Counted from the first letter of the stretch, positions 26,775 through 36,190 are shown. The stretch is 64,000 nucleotides of DNA from Mariniphaga sp041687255 (GCA_041687255.1 JAWLCL010000013.1:75029-139028); one strand, 5' to 3'. Numbers and translations are program-made. The notes: generated by a model not told the origin, from the letters alone.

Positions 26775-28004
26775 TCAACCTTTAATATTGTGTTCTTTAA
26801 TTTTACGGTAAAGGGTTCTTTCTGAAATGCCCAATTCGTTGGCAGCATGCTTCCGTTTACCGTGGTGCTTCTCCAAAGCTTTTGTTATCAGTTCAATTTC
26901 TTTGTCTTCAAGCGACAATGATTCCTCCACCAGTTCTTCTGTATCCTGAATGTTTTTTCGATCAAATTCTTTAAAATGAACCGGTTTTGGCAGCTTTTCA
27001 GCAACCGGCAAATTTGTCTCTTCTCCCTCGTACAGGTTTTGGATTATTCGTTCCTGGTCGCCTGAAAATTGGTAATCGCGGTTTTCCATGATATGCATCA
27101 CCAACTTTTTAAGGTCATTCATATCCCGCTTCATTTCAAAGAGGATTTTATATAAAATTTCACGTTCGTTTGAAAAGCTTTTTTCTTCCGGATGATTAAG
27201 CAGTGCAGGCAGGTTTTTTGATGAAATGTTAGGCAGGTACTGCTGCAACTTTTCGGCTGAAATATCTCTGTTTTGTTCAATTATTGATATTTGCTCGGTA
27301 ATATTTTTCAGTTGCCTGACATTTCCGGGCCACCTGTAGTTTTCCAGTAAAATCCGTGCATTGTCATCAAGATGTAATGCCGGCATCTGGTATTTTTCAG
27401 CAAAATCGCGGGCAAATTTCCTAAACAGCAGATGAATGTCTTCCGGTCGCTGGCGCAGGGGAACCATATAAATAGGTACCGTATTCAACCGGTAAAATAA
27501 GTCTTCCCTGAATTTTCCCTCATCTATGGCTTTGGGTATATCGAGGTTTGTTGCTGCAATTACCCTGACGTTAGTTTTTAATACTTTTGAAGAACCAACC
27601 CTGAGAAATTCACCGGTTTCAAGAACCCGCAGCAGGCGTACCTGTGTCGAAAGCGGCAATTCGCCAATTTCATCCAAAAAAATAGTCCCTTCGTCGGCTT
27701 CCTGAAAATAGCCTTTTCTGTCGGAAAGAGCCCCTGTGAAGGAGCCTTTTTCATGTCCGAACAACTCCGAATCGATGGTGCCTTCAGGTATGGCGCCACA
27801 GTTTACCGCTACATACCTGCCGTGCTTACGGCTCGAAAACTGATGAATAATTTGAGGAAATACCTCTTTCCCCGTTCCACTTTCTCCGGTAATTAATACC
27901 GAAAGATCGGTAGGCGCAACCTGCACGGCAATTTCAATAGCTCTGTGGAGGGCGGGTGAATTTCCTATAATTTCAAATCGTTGTTTTATATCCTGAATAT
28001 CCAT
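26775..28004 (-). CDS. Sigma-54-dependent Fis-family transcriptional activator without receiver domain
   Basis: A 409-residue bacterial enhancer-binding protein. The AAA+ domain starts almost at the N-terminus: Walker A GESGTGKE at 40-47, the sigma54-contacting loop GSFTGA at 87-92 (canonical GAFTGA with A to S), Walker B IFLDEIGEL and the R-finger region FREDLFYRLN. A linker of ~100 residues follows, and a C-terminal Fis-type helix-turn-helix ends the protein (HAANELGISERTLYRKIKEH). There is no N-terminal response-regulator or sensory domain, so activity must be set by expression, by the linker or by partner proteins. Position next to lptE is conserved, hinting at control of envelope genes. 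Confidence 0.9.
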   Translation of the reverse strand: MDIQDIKQRFEIIGNSPALHRAIEIAVQVAPTDLSVLITGESGTGKEVFPQIIHQFSSRKHGRYVAVNCGAIPEGTIDSELFGHEKGSFTGALSDRKGYFQEADEGTIFLDEIGELPLSTQVRLLRVLETGEFLRVGSSKVLKTNVRVIAATNLDIPKAIDEGKFREDLFYRLNTVPIYMVPLRQRPEDIHLLFRKFARDFAEKYQMPALHLDDNARILLENYRWPGNVRQLKNITEQISIIEQNRDISAEKLQQYLPNISSKNLPALLNHPEEKSFSNEREILYKILFEMKRDMNDLKKLVMHIMENRDYQFSGDQERIIQNLYEGEETNLPVAEKLPKPVHFKEFDRKNIQDTEELVEESLSLEDKEIELITKALEKHHGKRKHAANELGISERTLYRKIKEHNIKG

Positions 28005-28112
28005 TTCGATTGTTCTTTCACCTGTTGATTCATTTACTCAGGCCGTTATTTGTAAAACAGGCACCTGCAGATTTATGTGCGAAAATAAACATGCCTAACT
28101 TGTTTCAGGCAT

Positions 28113-28120
28113 CAAATTTA
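28113..28120 (-). promoter_or_regulatory. Possible -7 box TAAATTTG for the sigma54-regulator operon
   Basis: Read on the minus strand, TAAATTTG matches TAnnTTTG and lies 109 bases before the ATG at 28004, implying a leader of ~105 bases. No clear -33 box. Confidence 0.3.
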
Positions 28121-28256
28121 CATATTTTCGCTGGCAATGTTCTACTTGGTTTTTTGTTTAACCTTTTTTATTTTTTTTGTGTTAATTTTTTAATCCTGAA
28201 TCCTGTCCATTCTCATAATAATTATCTTTACAAAATTATATGCAGCACTTAATTAG

Positions 28257-28994
28257 ATGAAGTTTATAGTTTTAATACCCGCACGTTACCAGTCAACCCG
28301 TTTTCCTGGCAAACCACTGGCTTTGCTAGGTGGAAAGCCTGTTATCCGGTGGGTTTATGAAAATTCGGCACGGGCAATTGAAAATGTATGGGTAGCAACC
28401 GATGATGAACGGATCTATAATGCAGTGGAAGAATTCGGGGGGAAGGCCATATATACCCGATCAAATCATAAAAGCGGGACCGACCGTTGTGCCGAAGCAG
28501 CAGTTTTACTGGAGCACGATGTTGATTTTGATGCCGTGGTAAACGTGCAGGGAGATGAACCTTTTGTGCGGGCCGAACAAATTAAACAACTTGTTTCGTG
28601 CTTTGATGATGATACAAATATTGCTACATTGGTCCGCGAAATAGACGACACCGATGAACTGTTTAATCCAAACCGCCCCAAAGTGGTGCTCGACAACAAA
28701 AACAATGCGCTGTATTTTAGCCGTTCGCCAGTGCCGCATGTAAGAGGAGAAAAAGAGGGGAACTGGCATTCGTACCACCAGTTTTGGTCGCACGTGGGCA
28801 TGTATGCCTATAGGAAAAATGTATTACAGGAGATAACCCGCCTTGCCCCGGGTAAACTGGAGAAAGCCGAAGCCCTTGAGCAATTGAGATGGCTTGAAAA
28901 CGGTTATTCTATAAAAACGGCTGTAACATCTTTTCAAAGTATCGGAATCGATACTCCTGCCGATTTGCAGGCAGCCGAATTGCTGCTTAAATAA
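28257..28994 (+). CDS. kdsB: 3-deoxy-manno-octulosonate cytidylyltransferase
   Basis: A 245-residue enzyme that activates Kdo with CTP to give CMP-Kdo for lipid A inner-core assembly. Nucleotide-binding motif IPARYQSTRFPGKPLA is at residues ~6-21, with VATDDERI, NVQGDEPFV (metal-binding Asp) and SRSPVPHVR downstream. The C-terminal QLRWLENGYSIKTAVT and IDTPADLQAAE are conserved in KdsB. It is divergent from the sigma54-regulator block that carries lptE, so two LPS functions lie side by side. Confidence 0.95.
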   Translation: MKFIVLIPARYQSTRFPGKPLALLGGKPVIRWVYENSARAIENVWVATDDERIYNAVEEFGGKAIYTRSNHKSGTDRCAEAAVLLEHDVDFDAVVNVQGDEPFVRAEQIKQLVSCFDDDTNIATLVREIDDTDELFNPNRPKVVLDNKNNALYFSRSPVPHVRGEKEGNWHSYHQFWSHVGMYAYRKNVLQEITRLAPGKLEKAEALEQLRWLENGYSIKTAVTSFQSIGIDTPADLQAAELLLK

Positions 28995-29042
28995 AAGGCA
29001 TATTATTTGCTTGTTGTTAGTGAAAATTGTAACTTAAGATTC

Positions 29043-29408
29043 ATGAAAAAAACTTTACTTATTGTCATATTTTCATTGTTTATAATTACCTCATTTGCAG
29101 GAGTGCCCGGTTATTTTGCAGGGCTGCAGGACGGTGTTGCCAAAATTGATTCAAGTCAGAATGAATTGAAGATATACCCAAATCCTGCAGAAACCGGCAG
29201 AGTAACACTGGAAATGAATTCCGGAGAGATTGCTGAAGTCCGACTTATCAATATTGCAGGAAAGGAAGTCGTTTCGCGGAAGATGGATTTTGGCACTACT
29301 AAATATATTCTTACCCTTGAGGAAATTCCCAGTGGAATATATTTTGTCAGAGTAAAATCAGTTGATAACAAAAGTATCGTTAAAAAACTGGTGGTTTCTT
29401 CTCTCTGA
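29043..29408 (+). CDS. Minimal T9SS type A sorting-domain protein
   Basis: A 121-residue protein with a signal peptide (MKKTLLIVIFSLFIITSFAG) and then, after only about 20 further residues, a complete type IX secretion C-terminal sorting domain: ELKIYPNPAETGRVTLEM, AEVRLINIAGKEVVSRKM, IPSGIYFVRVKS and VKKLVVSSL at the end. Such domains normally follow large surface enzymes or adhesins and are cut off during export. Here there is practically no cargo. The frame runs upstream to 29007, but the ATG at 29043 starts the obvious signal peptide. It could be a real small secreted protein, a decoy or regulator of the machinery, or the surviving 3' end of a larger gene fused to a signal peptide. Confidence 0.75.
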   Translation: MKKTLLIVIFSLFIITSFAGVPGYFAGLQDGVAKIDSSQNELKIYPNPAETGRVTLEMNSGEIAEVRLINIAGKEVVSRKMDFGTTKYILTLEEIPSGIYFVRVKSVDNKSIVKKLVVSSL

Positions 29409-29605
29409 GTGAAACAATACTCAATCAGTGACATTTCATTATTCAGGCTGTTGTTGAACACCAATCCTTCAATTTTGAATTATTAATTCATGATTTTATT
29501 GAGGCAGCGCTAATTGCTGATGCCAGTAATTTACTGCATGGCTGGTTAAATGTCCGATAACAGCATTGTTCCCGCCTGAAAAATAGGTTAACATTAGTAT
29601 CAGCA

Positions 29606-29622
29606 CCAGGGCAGTGCCCTGG
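29606..29622. other. Perfect palindrome in the 280-base gap before deoC
   Basis: CCAGGGCA and TGCCCTGG flank a single G. The gap 29409-29688 separates the convergent T9SS-domain gene and deoC; apart from this palindrome I see no gene in it. No T-run follows in either direction, so it is a poor terminator. Confidence 0.4.
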
Positions 29623-29688
29623 CTGTTTGCTTATGAAATAATAATTAGTTTTTTTCTAAAGCCTGATGTTTTTCTCACTTTTTTCCAA

Positions 29689-30402
29689 TCATCCGCCAAA
29701 TCTTTCTTTTGCCTCTTCCAATATTACAATTGTTGCCGTCGCCCCGCACCTGCTGCAACCTGCTTGCTGCACTTCCAGAAGTCCGTCAAGCGTGCGTACA
29801 CCTCCGGCAGCTTTCACTTTTACACCCGGTCCCACGCTGCTTTTCATGAGTTTAAGATTGGGAATGGTTGCACCGGTATAAGCATATTTCCCATCCGCAC
29901 CTTTTACAAAACCAAACCCGGAAGAGGTTTTTACATAATCGGCGCCCACTTTGGTGCAGATCTCACACAGTTTAATGATATCCTCATTTTTGTTTACGTA
30001 GTCGGTTTCAAAAATCACCTTTACTATGGCGTTGTTCCGGTGGCAGGTTTGGGTAATTGCATTAATCTCCTCCTCTATATAATGCCAGTCACCCTGGAGT
30101 GCCTTTCCGATATTTATGACCATGTCAATTTCCACCGCACCGTCATTACAGGCTGTTTCGGTTTCAAATACTTTTACTTCAATGGCCGAATTACCTGCCG
30201 GAAAACCTATTACGCAGCCCACCAGTACATTGGAGCCTTTAAGGAGTTCAACAGCCTGCTTCACTGCATAAGGTTTAACACATACCGAGGCAACATCATA
30301 TTTCTTCGCCACTTCGCACTCCCGGCGTAAATCTTCATCGGTCATAGTAGGATGGAGTATTGAGTGGTCAATCATTTTAGCAAGTTCGTGTACTTTGTTC
30401 AT
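29689..30402 (-). CDS. deoC: Deoxyribose-phosphate aldolase
   Basis: A 237-residue TIM-barrel class I aldolase that splits 2-deoxyribose-5-phosphate into glyceraldehyde-3-phosphate and acetaldehyde during deoxynucleoside breakdown. The Schiff-base lysine is in GADYVKTSSGF (about K158). IDHSILHPTMTDEDL, the VGCVIGFPAG motif, EIDMVINIG and GVRTLDGLLEV are family signatures. Length is normal. The gene stands alone; no deoxynucleoside operon partner is next to it. Confidence 0.95.
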   Translation of the reverse strand: MNKVHELAKMIDHSILHPTMTDEDLRRECEVAKKYDVASVCVKPYAVKQAVELLKGSNVLVGCVIGFPAGNSAIEVKVFETETACNDGAVEIDMVINIGKALQGDWHYIEEEINAITQTCHRNNAIVKVIFETDYVNKNEDIIKLCEICTKVGADYVKTSSGFGFVKGADGKYAYTGATIPNLKLMKSSVGPGVKVKAAGGVRTLDGLLEVQQAGCSRCGATATIVILEEAKERFGG

Positions 30403-30512
30403 TTTGTTATACTTTAATTGTTGTAAGGTATCTGATTAAATCTGAGTGGATTAAAGCTCATAACCTTCTGGTTTTTCTTTAATATACTATAGTCACCTGG
30501 CAATGTAGCATT

Positions 30513-31808
30513 TTAATCGTCAACAGTTTGAAAAACTAGTTGCCTGAATTTCCAGCCGGTTTGATCGTTTACTTCCCCCTGGGTTTGTTTCATAATAATG
30601 CCAATTAATCCCTCCTGGGGATCGGCAAAATACTGGGTGTTAAAATAGCCTCCCCAGTCGAAAGTTCCGGAACTTCCCAGCCCGCCTTTATCCTGGCCTT
30701 CAGGAGTAACCACGCCAAAAGCCAGTCCGTAGTGTTTTTCATCTCCTCCCCATAAGTCGCCGGTCTGATTGCCCATAATGCTTCTCACTGTAGTTCGGCT
30801 AAGTAACCTGACACCATTATATTCACCGCCATTGAGGTACATCTGTAGGAAAACAGCATAATCGTGGGCTGTACTGGAAAGGCCGGCACCGCCGGAGAAG
30901 AATCTTTTGGCTCCTTTTACCGGATAATCAGTATCGTAAAAAGTAACAGGAAACTTTTCCCATTGTCCGTCTTTTTTATGCTGAACAGCCACCAATCTTG
31001 CTGCTTTATTTTCCGGCAGATAAAACCTTGTATCATTCATGCCCAGCGGATCGAATATTCGTGTTTTCAGAAATTCATCAAAGGGCATACCCGATACTAC
31101 TTCTATAAAGTAACCCAGCACATCCAGTCCTTCACTGTAATGGTATTCAGTTCCGGGATGAAAAAGCAGGGGAAGCCGTGCAAGCTTTTTGACGCTTTCT
31201 TCTATGGTTATGTTTTCGGTGGTAAACAGGTCAGTTACACCCGCTTTCTGATATATCATTTTTAATCGTTCATCACTGTCGATGACCCCGTATCCCACTC
31301 CCGAAGTGTGAGTAAGCAGCTGCCTTATTGTTATTTCTGAATTTGCCGGCTCACCGGTCCAGGAAGAATCGGCAGGATTGAAAGTTTTTATTACCTGTGG
31401 ATTTTTAAATTCCGGAACATATTTCGAGATGGGATCATCCAGTTGAAACCGGCCTTCTTCCCAAAGCATCATTACCGCTGTAGAGGTGATGGCCTTTGTT
31501 TGAGAAGCTATCCGGAAAATGTCGTCGCGTTTCAGCTTTCTGCCTGCCTGGTTGTCGGCCATTCCGTAAGCTTTCCAGTGCACAATTTTTCCGTCGCGTG
31601 CCACCAGCGCAACAATACCTGGAAGATCGTCCGATGCTACTGCCTCTTCACACATCCGGTCGATGCGTGCCAGCCGTTCAGGAGAAATACCCGCCTCTTC
31701 AGGTGCCGCTTCATATAATTCTGGCGATTTGTTTAAGGATTCAGTCTGGCTGGTTGCAGCCAAAACAAGTGTTGACAGAATAATAAATAATAAAAATGTC
31801 TTTTTCAT
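30513..31808 (-). CDS. Serine hydrolase, class C beta-lactamase-like family
   Basis: A 431-residue exported protein (signal peptide MKKTFLLFIILSTLVLAATSQ) of the beta-lactamase/transpeptidase-like superfamily (Pfam Beta-lactamase, esterase EstB type). The nucleophile motif SQTK is at about residues 102-105. The second motif appears as YSE in YHYSEGLDVLG, the usual YxN/YSE position. GGAGLSSTAHDYAVFLQMYLNGG and GLGSSGTFDWGGYFNTQYFADP lie in the C-terminal half. Likely a periplasmic esterase, peptidase or penicillin-recognising enzyme; true beta-lactamase activity cannot be assumed. Monocistronic. Confidence 0.88.
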   Translation of the reverse strand: MKKTFLLFIILSTLVLAATSQTESLNKSPELYEAAPEEAGISPERLARIDRMCEEAVASDDLPGIVALVARDGKIVHWKAYGMADNQAGRKLKRDDIFRIASQTKAITSTAVMMLWEEGRFQLDDPISKYVPEFKNPQVIKTFNPADSSWTGEPANSEITIRQLLTHTSGVGYGVIDSDERLKMIYQKAGVTDLFTTENITIEESVKKLARLPLLFHPGTEYHYSEGLDVLGYFIEVVSGMPFDEFLKTRIFDPLGMNDTRFYLPENKAARLVAVQHKKDGQWEKFPVTFYDTDYPVKGAKRFFSGGAGLSSTAHDYAVFLQMYLNGGEYNGVRLLSRTTVRSIMGNQTGDLWGGDEKHYGLAFGVVTPEGQDKGGLGSSGTFDWGGYFNTQYFADPQEGLIGIIMKQTQGEVNDQTGWKFRQLVFQTVDD

Positions 31809-32138
31809 CGCATTTGATTTGTAGTTTTTATTGGTAAACGGTGGAACGAAAATAAATTTTCAATGATTCGGTTTATTTGCTTTTAGTGCCTGCTGCATGA
31901 ATTTCACTGTACTTAACCACCTGATTTCATTGTTTTAATTGTAATATAATTCTAAAATAGGAAAAATCCTGCATTTTCGATGCCTCTTCAATGGCTAAAA
32001 ATAACATTCTTAATCCTTAAAAATTGACAAATTGCAATTGTTCAGGAATTATTTCCCTGTATGATAATTTTCTTTCATGTTTTTTTAAGGGTGTAACCTC
32101 ACAATCGGATAATACCCGGTAGTGTCCTCAGACGTATT
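31809..32138. other. AT-rich intergenic stretch
   Basis: It lies upstream of the serine hydrolase gene (minus strand) and contains no gene I can support. It presumably holds that gene's promoter, though no full TAnnTTTG match with a -33 box was found. It leads into the phased inverted repeat. Confidence 0.4.
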
Positions 32139-32250
32139 AAATTCAATGTAAACTCAATATAAACTCAATATAAACTCAATGTAAATTCAATTATTATTGA
32201 ATTTACATTGAATTATATCTGAATTATAATTGAGTTTATATTGAATTAAT
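32139..32250. repeat. 11-bp-phased inverted repeat (five units each way)
   Basis: Five contiguous 11-base units read AAATTCAATGT, AAACTCAATAT, AAACTCAATAT, AAACTCAATGT and AAATTCAATTA (32139-32193). After two bases, five contiguous units in reverse complement follow: ATTGAATTTAC, ATTGAATTATA, TCTGAATTATA, ATTGAGTTTAT and ATTGAATTAAT (32196-32250). The centre of symmetry is near 32194-32195. The stretch can form one ~55-bp imperfect hairpin, or present a TCAAT core every 11 bp, about one helical turn, on one face of the DNA. It sits in a 591-base gap between the divergent serine hydrolase and aldo/keto reductase genes. No coding potential. Confidence 0.85.
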
Positions 32251-32399
32251 CATGAATCAGATGTGTTTAACAAAGGTTTACAGGCACAATTGAAAGGGCG
32301 GAAGGCATAAAAGATGGGTAAGTTCACTGATTTTCAGAAAAGTTTAAACTTTTTTTCATTTAAATGGTATTAATAATGAATCATTTAAACTTCATAAAA

Positions 32400-33404
32400 A
32401 TGGCAGACAGGAGAACTTTTTTAAAATCGCTGGCAGGATTAACCGCCGGCTTAACGTTAAGCAGGTCATCGTATGCGCAAAACAATGAAAGTGACAGGCT
32501 TGGAGAGGTGCTTCCCAAGCGCAGGTTTGGCCGCACAGGGGAATACGTTACGATGCTTGGAACAGGTGGTTACCACATCGGGTGGACCACTGAACGAGAT
32601 GCCCGCGAGGTGATAGAGGCGTCGCTTGAAGGCGGTGTTCGTTTCTTCGATACCGCAGAAAGCTATTCTGATGGTGTGAGTGAGGAGAGATATGGTAAAT
32701 ACCTCACTCCAAAATACCGCGACCTTATTTTTTTGATGACAAAAACTACTGGCCCTGATGCCCGCACTGTGCAGGAGCATCTGGAAGGATCGCTCCGGCG
32801 GCTGAAGGTCGATCAGATTGATTTGTACCAGGTGCATTCGGTACGTACTCCCCAGGATGTGGATGACCGTATTGAAAACGGGGTCCTGGATGTGCTTTTG
32901 AAAGCGAAGGAGCAGGGTAAAATCCGGCATATAGGGTATACCGGGCACCAGAATCCTTTTGCTCATGCCCGGATGCTGGAGCGCACTACCGACAGTGATT
33001 TGTTCGATGGAGTGCTGATGCCGGTAAATGCACTTGACCCTTCATACTTCAGTTTTACTGAAAACGTAATGCCAAAAGCATTGGATCGTGACCTGGGAAT
33101 CATGGCTATTAAATCGCTGGCCGACGGAAGATTTTTTGCCTCCAAGAAAGAAGCAAACTGGACCAGCGACGATCCAATTATTCCAAATTACCTGACCATT
33201 AAAGAAGCTATGCATTTTGTTTGGTCGTTGCCTGTTTCGGTTTTAGTCTCAGGAAATGAAAATGCCACATACATGAGGGAAAAAATTGCTCTTGCCCGCT
33301 CCTTTGTGCAGCTGTCAGAACAACAGCGTATGGCATTGATAGATAAAGTAAAAGACTTTGCCCTTGCCGGAAACATTGAGTACTATAAGAATCAGGAAGC
33401 TTAA
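32400..33404 (+). CDS. Tat-exported aldo/keto reductase
   Basis: A 334-residue protein. The start ADRRTFLKSLAGLTAGLTL is a twin-arginine signal (RRTFLK) ending near SSYAQ, so the folded enzyme should be exported. The body is an NAD(P)H-dependent TIM-barrel reductase: RRFGRTGEYVTMLGTGG, FFDTAESYSDG (catalytic Tyr), the lysine in LMTKTTG and the histidine in LYQVHSVRT. The frame is open from 32364, but ATG 32400 gives the Tat signal at the very N-terminus. Such exported reductases are common in Bacteroidota; the substrate is unknown, probably a sugar-like carbonyl compound. Confidence 0.87.
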   Translation: MADRRTFLKSLAGLTAGLTLSRSSYAQNNESDRLGEVLPKRRFGRTGEYVTMLGTGGYHIGWTTERDAREVIEASLEGGVRFFDTAESYSDGVSEERYGKYLTPKYRDLIFLMTKTTGPDARTVQEHLEGSLRRLKVDQIDLYQVHSVRTPQDVDDRIENGVLDVLLKAKEQGKIRHIGYTGHQNPFAHARMLERTTDSDLFDGVLMPVNALDPSYFSFTENVMPKALDRDLGIMAIKSLADGRFFASKKEANWTSDDPIIPNYLTIKEAMHFVWSLPVSVLVSGNENATYMREKIALARSFVQLSEQQRMALIDKVKDFALAGNIEYYKNQEA

Positions 33405-33433
33405 ATGAAGGTTAAGAACACGGGATTGGTTCT

Positions 33434-33463
33434 TTTGGCTGTTTACATAAAACTATATCTTTG
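33434..33463 (+). promoter_or_regulatory. pgi: Promoter TTTG-N18-TATCTTTG for pgi
   Basis: TTTG at 33434-33437 and TATCTTTG at 33456-33463 are 18 bases apart, a full match to the Bacteroidota consensus. The expected start near 33468 gives pgi a leader of about 70 bases. Confidence 0.65.
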
Positions 33464-33536
33464 TAATCGGCTTAATTTTAGCTTGTATTTTAAAGTATAG
33501 TTCCACATTAATTTATTTACAGAAAAACAAAAGATT

Positions 33537-35186
33537 ATGATACCAAAAGTAAATCCGACAGAAACCAATGCCTGGAAAAAACTGGAAGCCTATTACAGCG
33601 ACTTTAAGGAGAAACATATAAAGGAGTTGTTTGAACAGGATTCTGACAGGTTTGAAAAGTATTCGCTGAAGTTTGAGGATGTTTTGGTTGATTTTTCCAA
33701 GAACAGAGTTGATGACACTGTACGTAAACTTTTGATGGAGCTGGCCAGCGAGTGCGGTTTGAAGGAAGCCATGAGCAGCATGTTTTCAGGGCAGAAAATC
33801 AATGCCACCGAAAACAGGGCAGTGTTGCACGTGGCCCTTAGGAACAGGAGTAATTCTCCAATCGTTGTTGACGGAGAGGATGTAATGCCTGAAGTGAACT
33901 CCGTGCTCGGGCAGATGAAAGACTTTTCGGAAGAAGTAATATCAGGCCGGTGGAAAGGCTATACGGGCAAGGCAATTTCCGATATTGTGAATATTGGTAT
34001 CGGCGGTTCCGATTTGGGCCCGCTTATGGTTACTGAAGCTTTAAAACCTTATAAAAAAGAGCACATTAACCTGCATTTTGTGTCGAATGTCGATGGCACA
34101 CATATGGCAGAGACTCTCAAGCGGGTGAATGCCGAAACTACGTTGTTTATTGTTGCTTCCAAAACTTTCACTACGCAGGAAACTATGACCAATGCAAATA
34201 CGGCAAGAAGCTGGTTTCTGGAGCATGCAACAAATGAACAGTACGTGAAAAATCATTTTGTTGCCGTTTCAACAAATGAACAGGAGGTGGAGAAATTCGG
34301 TATCGATACTAAAAATATGTTCCGGTTCTGGGATTGGGTAGGAGGCCGGTATTCCCTTTGGTCGGCTATAGGATTATCGATTGCCTGCGGTCTGGGGTTT
34401 GAAAATTTCGTTGCATTGCTGGAAGGAGCACACGCCATGGATAATCACTTCAGTAAAACGGAATTCGATAAAAACATTCCGGTGATTCTTGCACTCTTTG
34501 GCATTTGGTACAATAACTTTTACGGTGCCGAGACCGAAGCCATTCTTCCTTACGACCAGTACATGCACCGTTTTTCGGCTTATTTCCAGCAAGGGAATAT
34601 GGAGAGCAACGGCAAGTATGTCGACAGGAACGGTAATCCGGTGGATTATCAGACTGGTCCAATTATCTGGGGCGAACCCGGAACCAACGGGCAGCATGCT
34701 TTTTACCAGCTCATTCATCAGGGCACCAAGCTGATCCCATGCGATTTTATTGCCCCTGCAATAAGTCATAATGCTGTGGGTGACCATCATCGCAAGCTTT
34801 TGGCTAACTTCTTTGCCCAGACAGAAGCCATGATGGTGGGGAAAACAGAAGAGCAGGTCAGATCAGAATTGCAAAAAGCTGGTAAGTCGGAAAAGGAGAT
34901 AGAAGATTTGTTGCCGTTCAAGGTATTTAAGGGAAATATTCCCACAAATTCGATTCTGATGAAAAAGCTGACTCCGCGTGTGCTGGGGGCATTGATTGCC
35001 ATGTATGAGCATAAGATTTTTGTGCAGGGGGTTATCTGGAACATTTACAGCTTCGACCAATGGGGTGTTGAGCTGGGCAAGCAATTGGCAAATGTTGTTC
35101 TACCCGAACTGGAAGGAGACGACCCGGTAAGTGGGCATGATGCCTCAACCAACGGGTTGATAAATGCATACAAACAAATGAGGTAA
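33537..35186 (+). CDS. pgi: Glucose-6-phosphate isomerase
   Basis: A 549-residue enzyme interconverting glucose-6-phosphate and fructose-6-phosphate. Family motifs are VNIGIGGSDLGPLMVTEAL (phosphate binding), FIVASKTFTTQETMTNA, DWVGGRYSLWSAIG, the catalytic-region QQGNMESNGK and GEPGTNGQHAFYQLIHQG, SHNAVGDHH and the lysine in FDQWGVELGKQLAN. Length is that of the long (E. coli-like) form. It ends 14 bases before the 165-bp repeat array. gpsA lies on the far side of the array in opposite orientation; in many Bacteroidota the two are neighbours on one strand. Confidence 0.96.
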   Translation: MIPKVNPTETNAWKKLEAYYSDFKEKHIKELFEQDSDRFEKYSLKFEDVLVDFSKNRVDDTVRKLLMELASECGLKEAMSSMFSGQKINATENRAVLHVALRNRSNSPIVVDGEDVMPEVNSVLGQMKDFSEEVISGRWKGYTGKAISDIVNIGIGGSDLGPLMVTEALKPYKKEHINLHFVSNVDGTHMAETLKRVNAETTLFIVASKTFTTQETMTNANTARSWFLEHATNEQYVKNHFVAVSTNEQEVEKFGIDTKNMFRFWDWVGGRYSLWSAIGLSIACGLGFENFVALLEGAHAMDNHFSKTEFDKNIPVILALFGIWYNNFYGAETEAILPYDQYMHRFSAYFQQGNMESNGKYVDRNGNPVDYQTGPIIWGEPGTNGQHAFYQLIHQGTKLIPCDFIAPAISHNAVGDHHRKLLANFFAQTEAMMVGKTEEQVRSELQKAGKSEKEIEDLLPFKVFKGNIPTNSILMKKLTPRVLGALIAMYEHKIFVQGVIWNIYSFDQWGVELGKQLANVVLPELEGDDPVSGHDASTNGLINAYKQMR

Positions 35187-35200
35187 AAAAATATAGCGTT

Positions 35201-36190
35201 CCCAATCCCGTTAGGGATTAAATATGGGTAGAACAATAATGCGCGTATGAATTTTCGTCCCGTACGGGACGACACAAAATCTGAACCTGCCATTTTTCTA
35301 CCCATATTCTGTGCCTGTGGCACATTTTCCTTCGGTTGAATGTACGGCACAATTGAAAGGATTTTCCCAATCCCATTAGGGATTAAATATGGGTAGAACA
35401 ACGATGGCAGCACGAACTATCGTCCCGTACGGGACGATACAAAACCTGAACCTGCCATTTTTCTATCCATATTCTGTGCCTCTGGCACATTTTCCTTCTG
35501 TTGAGTGTATGGCACGATTGAAAGGATCTTCCTAATCCCATTAGGGATTAAACATGGGTAGAACAATGATGTCAGCACGAACTTTCGTCCCGTACGGGAC
35601 GATACAATATCTGAACCTGCCATTTTTCTACCCTTATTCTGTGCCTGTGGCACATTTTCCTTCTGTTGAATGTATGGCACGTTTGAAAGGATCTTCCCAA
35701 TCCCATTAGGGATTAAACATGGGTAGAACAATGATGTCAGCACGAACTATCGTCCCGTACGGGACGATACAATATCTGATTATGCTTTATTTCTACCTAT
35801 ATTCTGTGCCTGTTGCACATTCTCCTTCTGTTGAGTGTATGGAACGTTTGAAAGGATCTTCCCAATCCCATTAGGGATTAAACATGGGTAGAACATCGGT
35901 GGCAGCACGAATTCTCGTCCCGTACGGGACGATAGCTTATCATACTGTGCTTTTTTTCTACCCATATTCTGTGCCTGTGGCACATTTTTCTTCTGTTGAA
36001 TGTATGGCAGGTTTGAAAGGATTTTCCCAATCCCATTAGGGATTAAACATGGGTAGAACAATGATGTCAGCACGAACTTTCGTCCCGTACGGGACGATAC
36101 AAAATCTGAACCTGCCACTTTTCTACCCATATTCTGTGCCTCTGGCACATTTTCCTTCGGTTGAATGTATGGCATTTTTGTATGGGGCTT
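35201..36190 (+). repeat. 165-bp tandem repeat array, left segment, six complete units
   Basis: Six head-to-tail units start at 35201, 35366, 35531, 35696, 35861 and 36026, each exactly 165 bases long. Each unit carries, in order: a stem-loop AATCCC-(A/G)TTA-GGGATT; the element ATGGGTAGAA; a near-perfect palindrome TCGTCCCGTACGGGACGA; TTCTACCCAT, the reverse complement of ATGGGTAGAA, so the two can pair around the central palindrome; GTGCC-TGT-GGCAC; and a tail ending GAAAGGATCTT. Units differ by scattered substitutions, with no length changes that shift the period. The layout suits a structured RNA or single-stranded DNA. It is not CRISPR because the whole unit repeats without unique spacers. 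Confidence 0.93.

Noticed and set aside
29606..29622. Palindrome near deoC as a member of the 165-bp repeat family
   Set aside because: Its sequence shares no motif with the repeat units and it is single-copy in the window.
30513..31808. Antibiotic-resistance beta-lactamase
   Set aside because: The SxxK fold is shared by esterases and peptidases; nothing in the sequence singles out beta-lactam hydrolysis, so only the superfamily is called.
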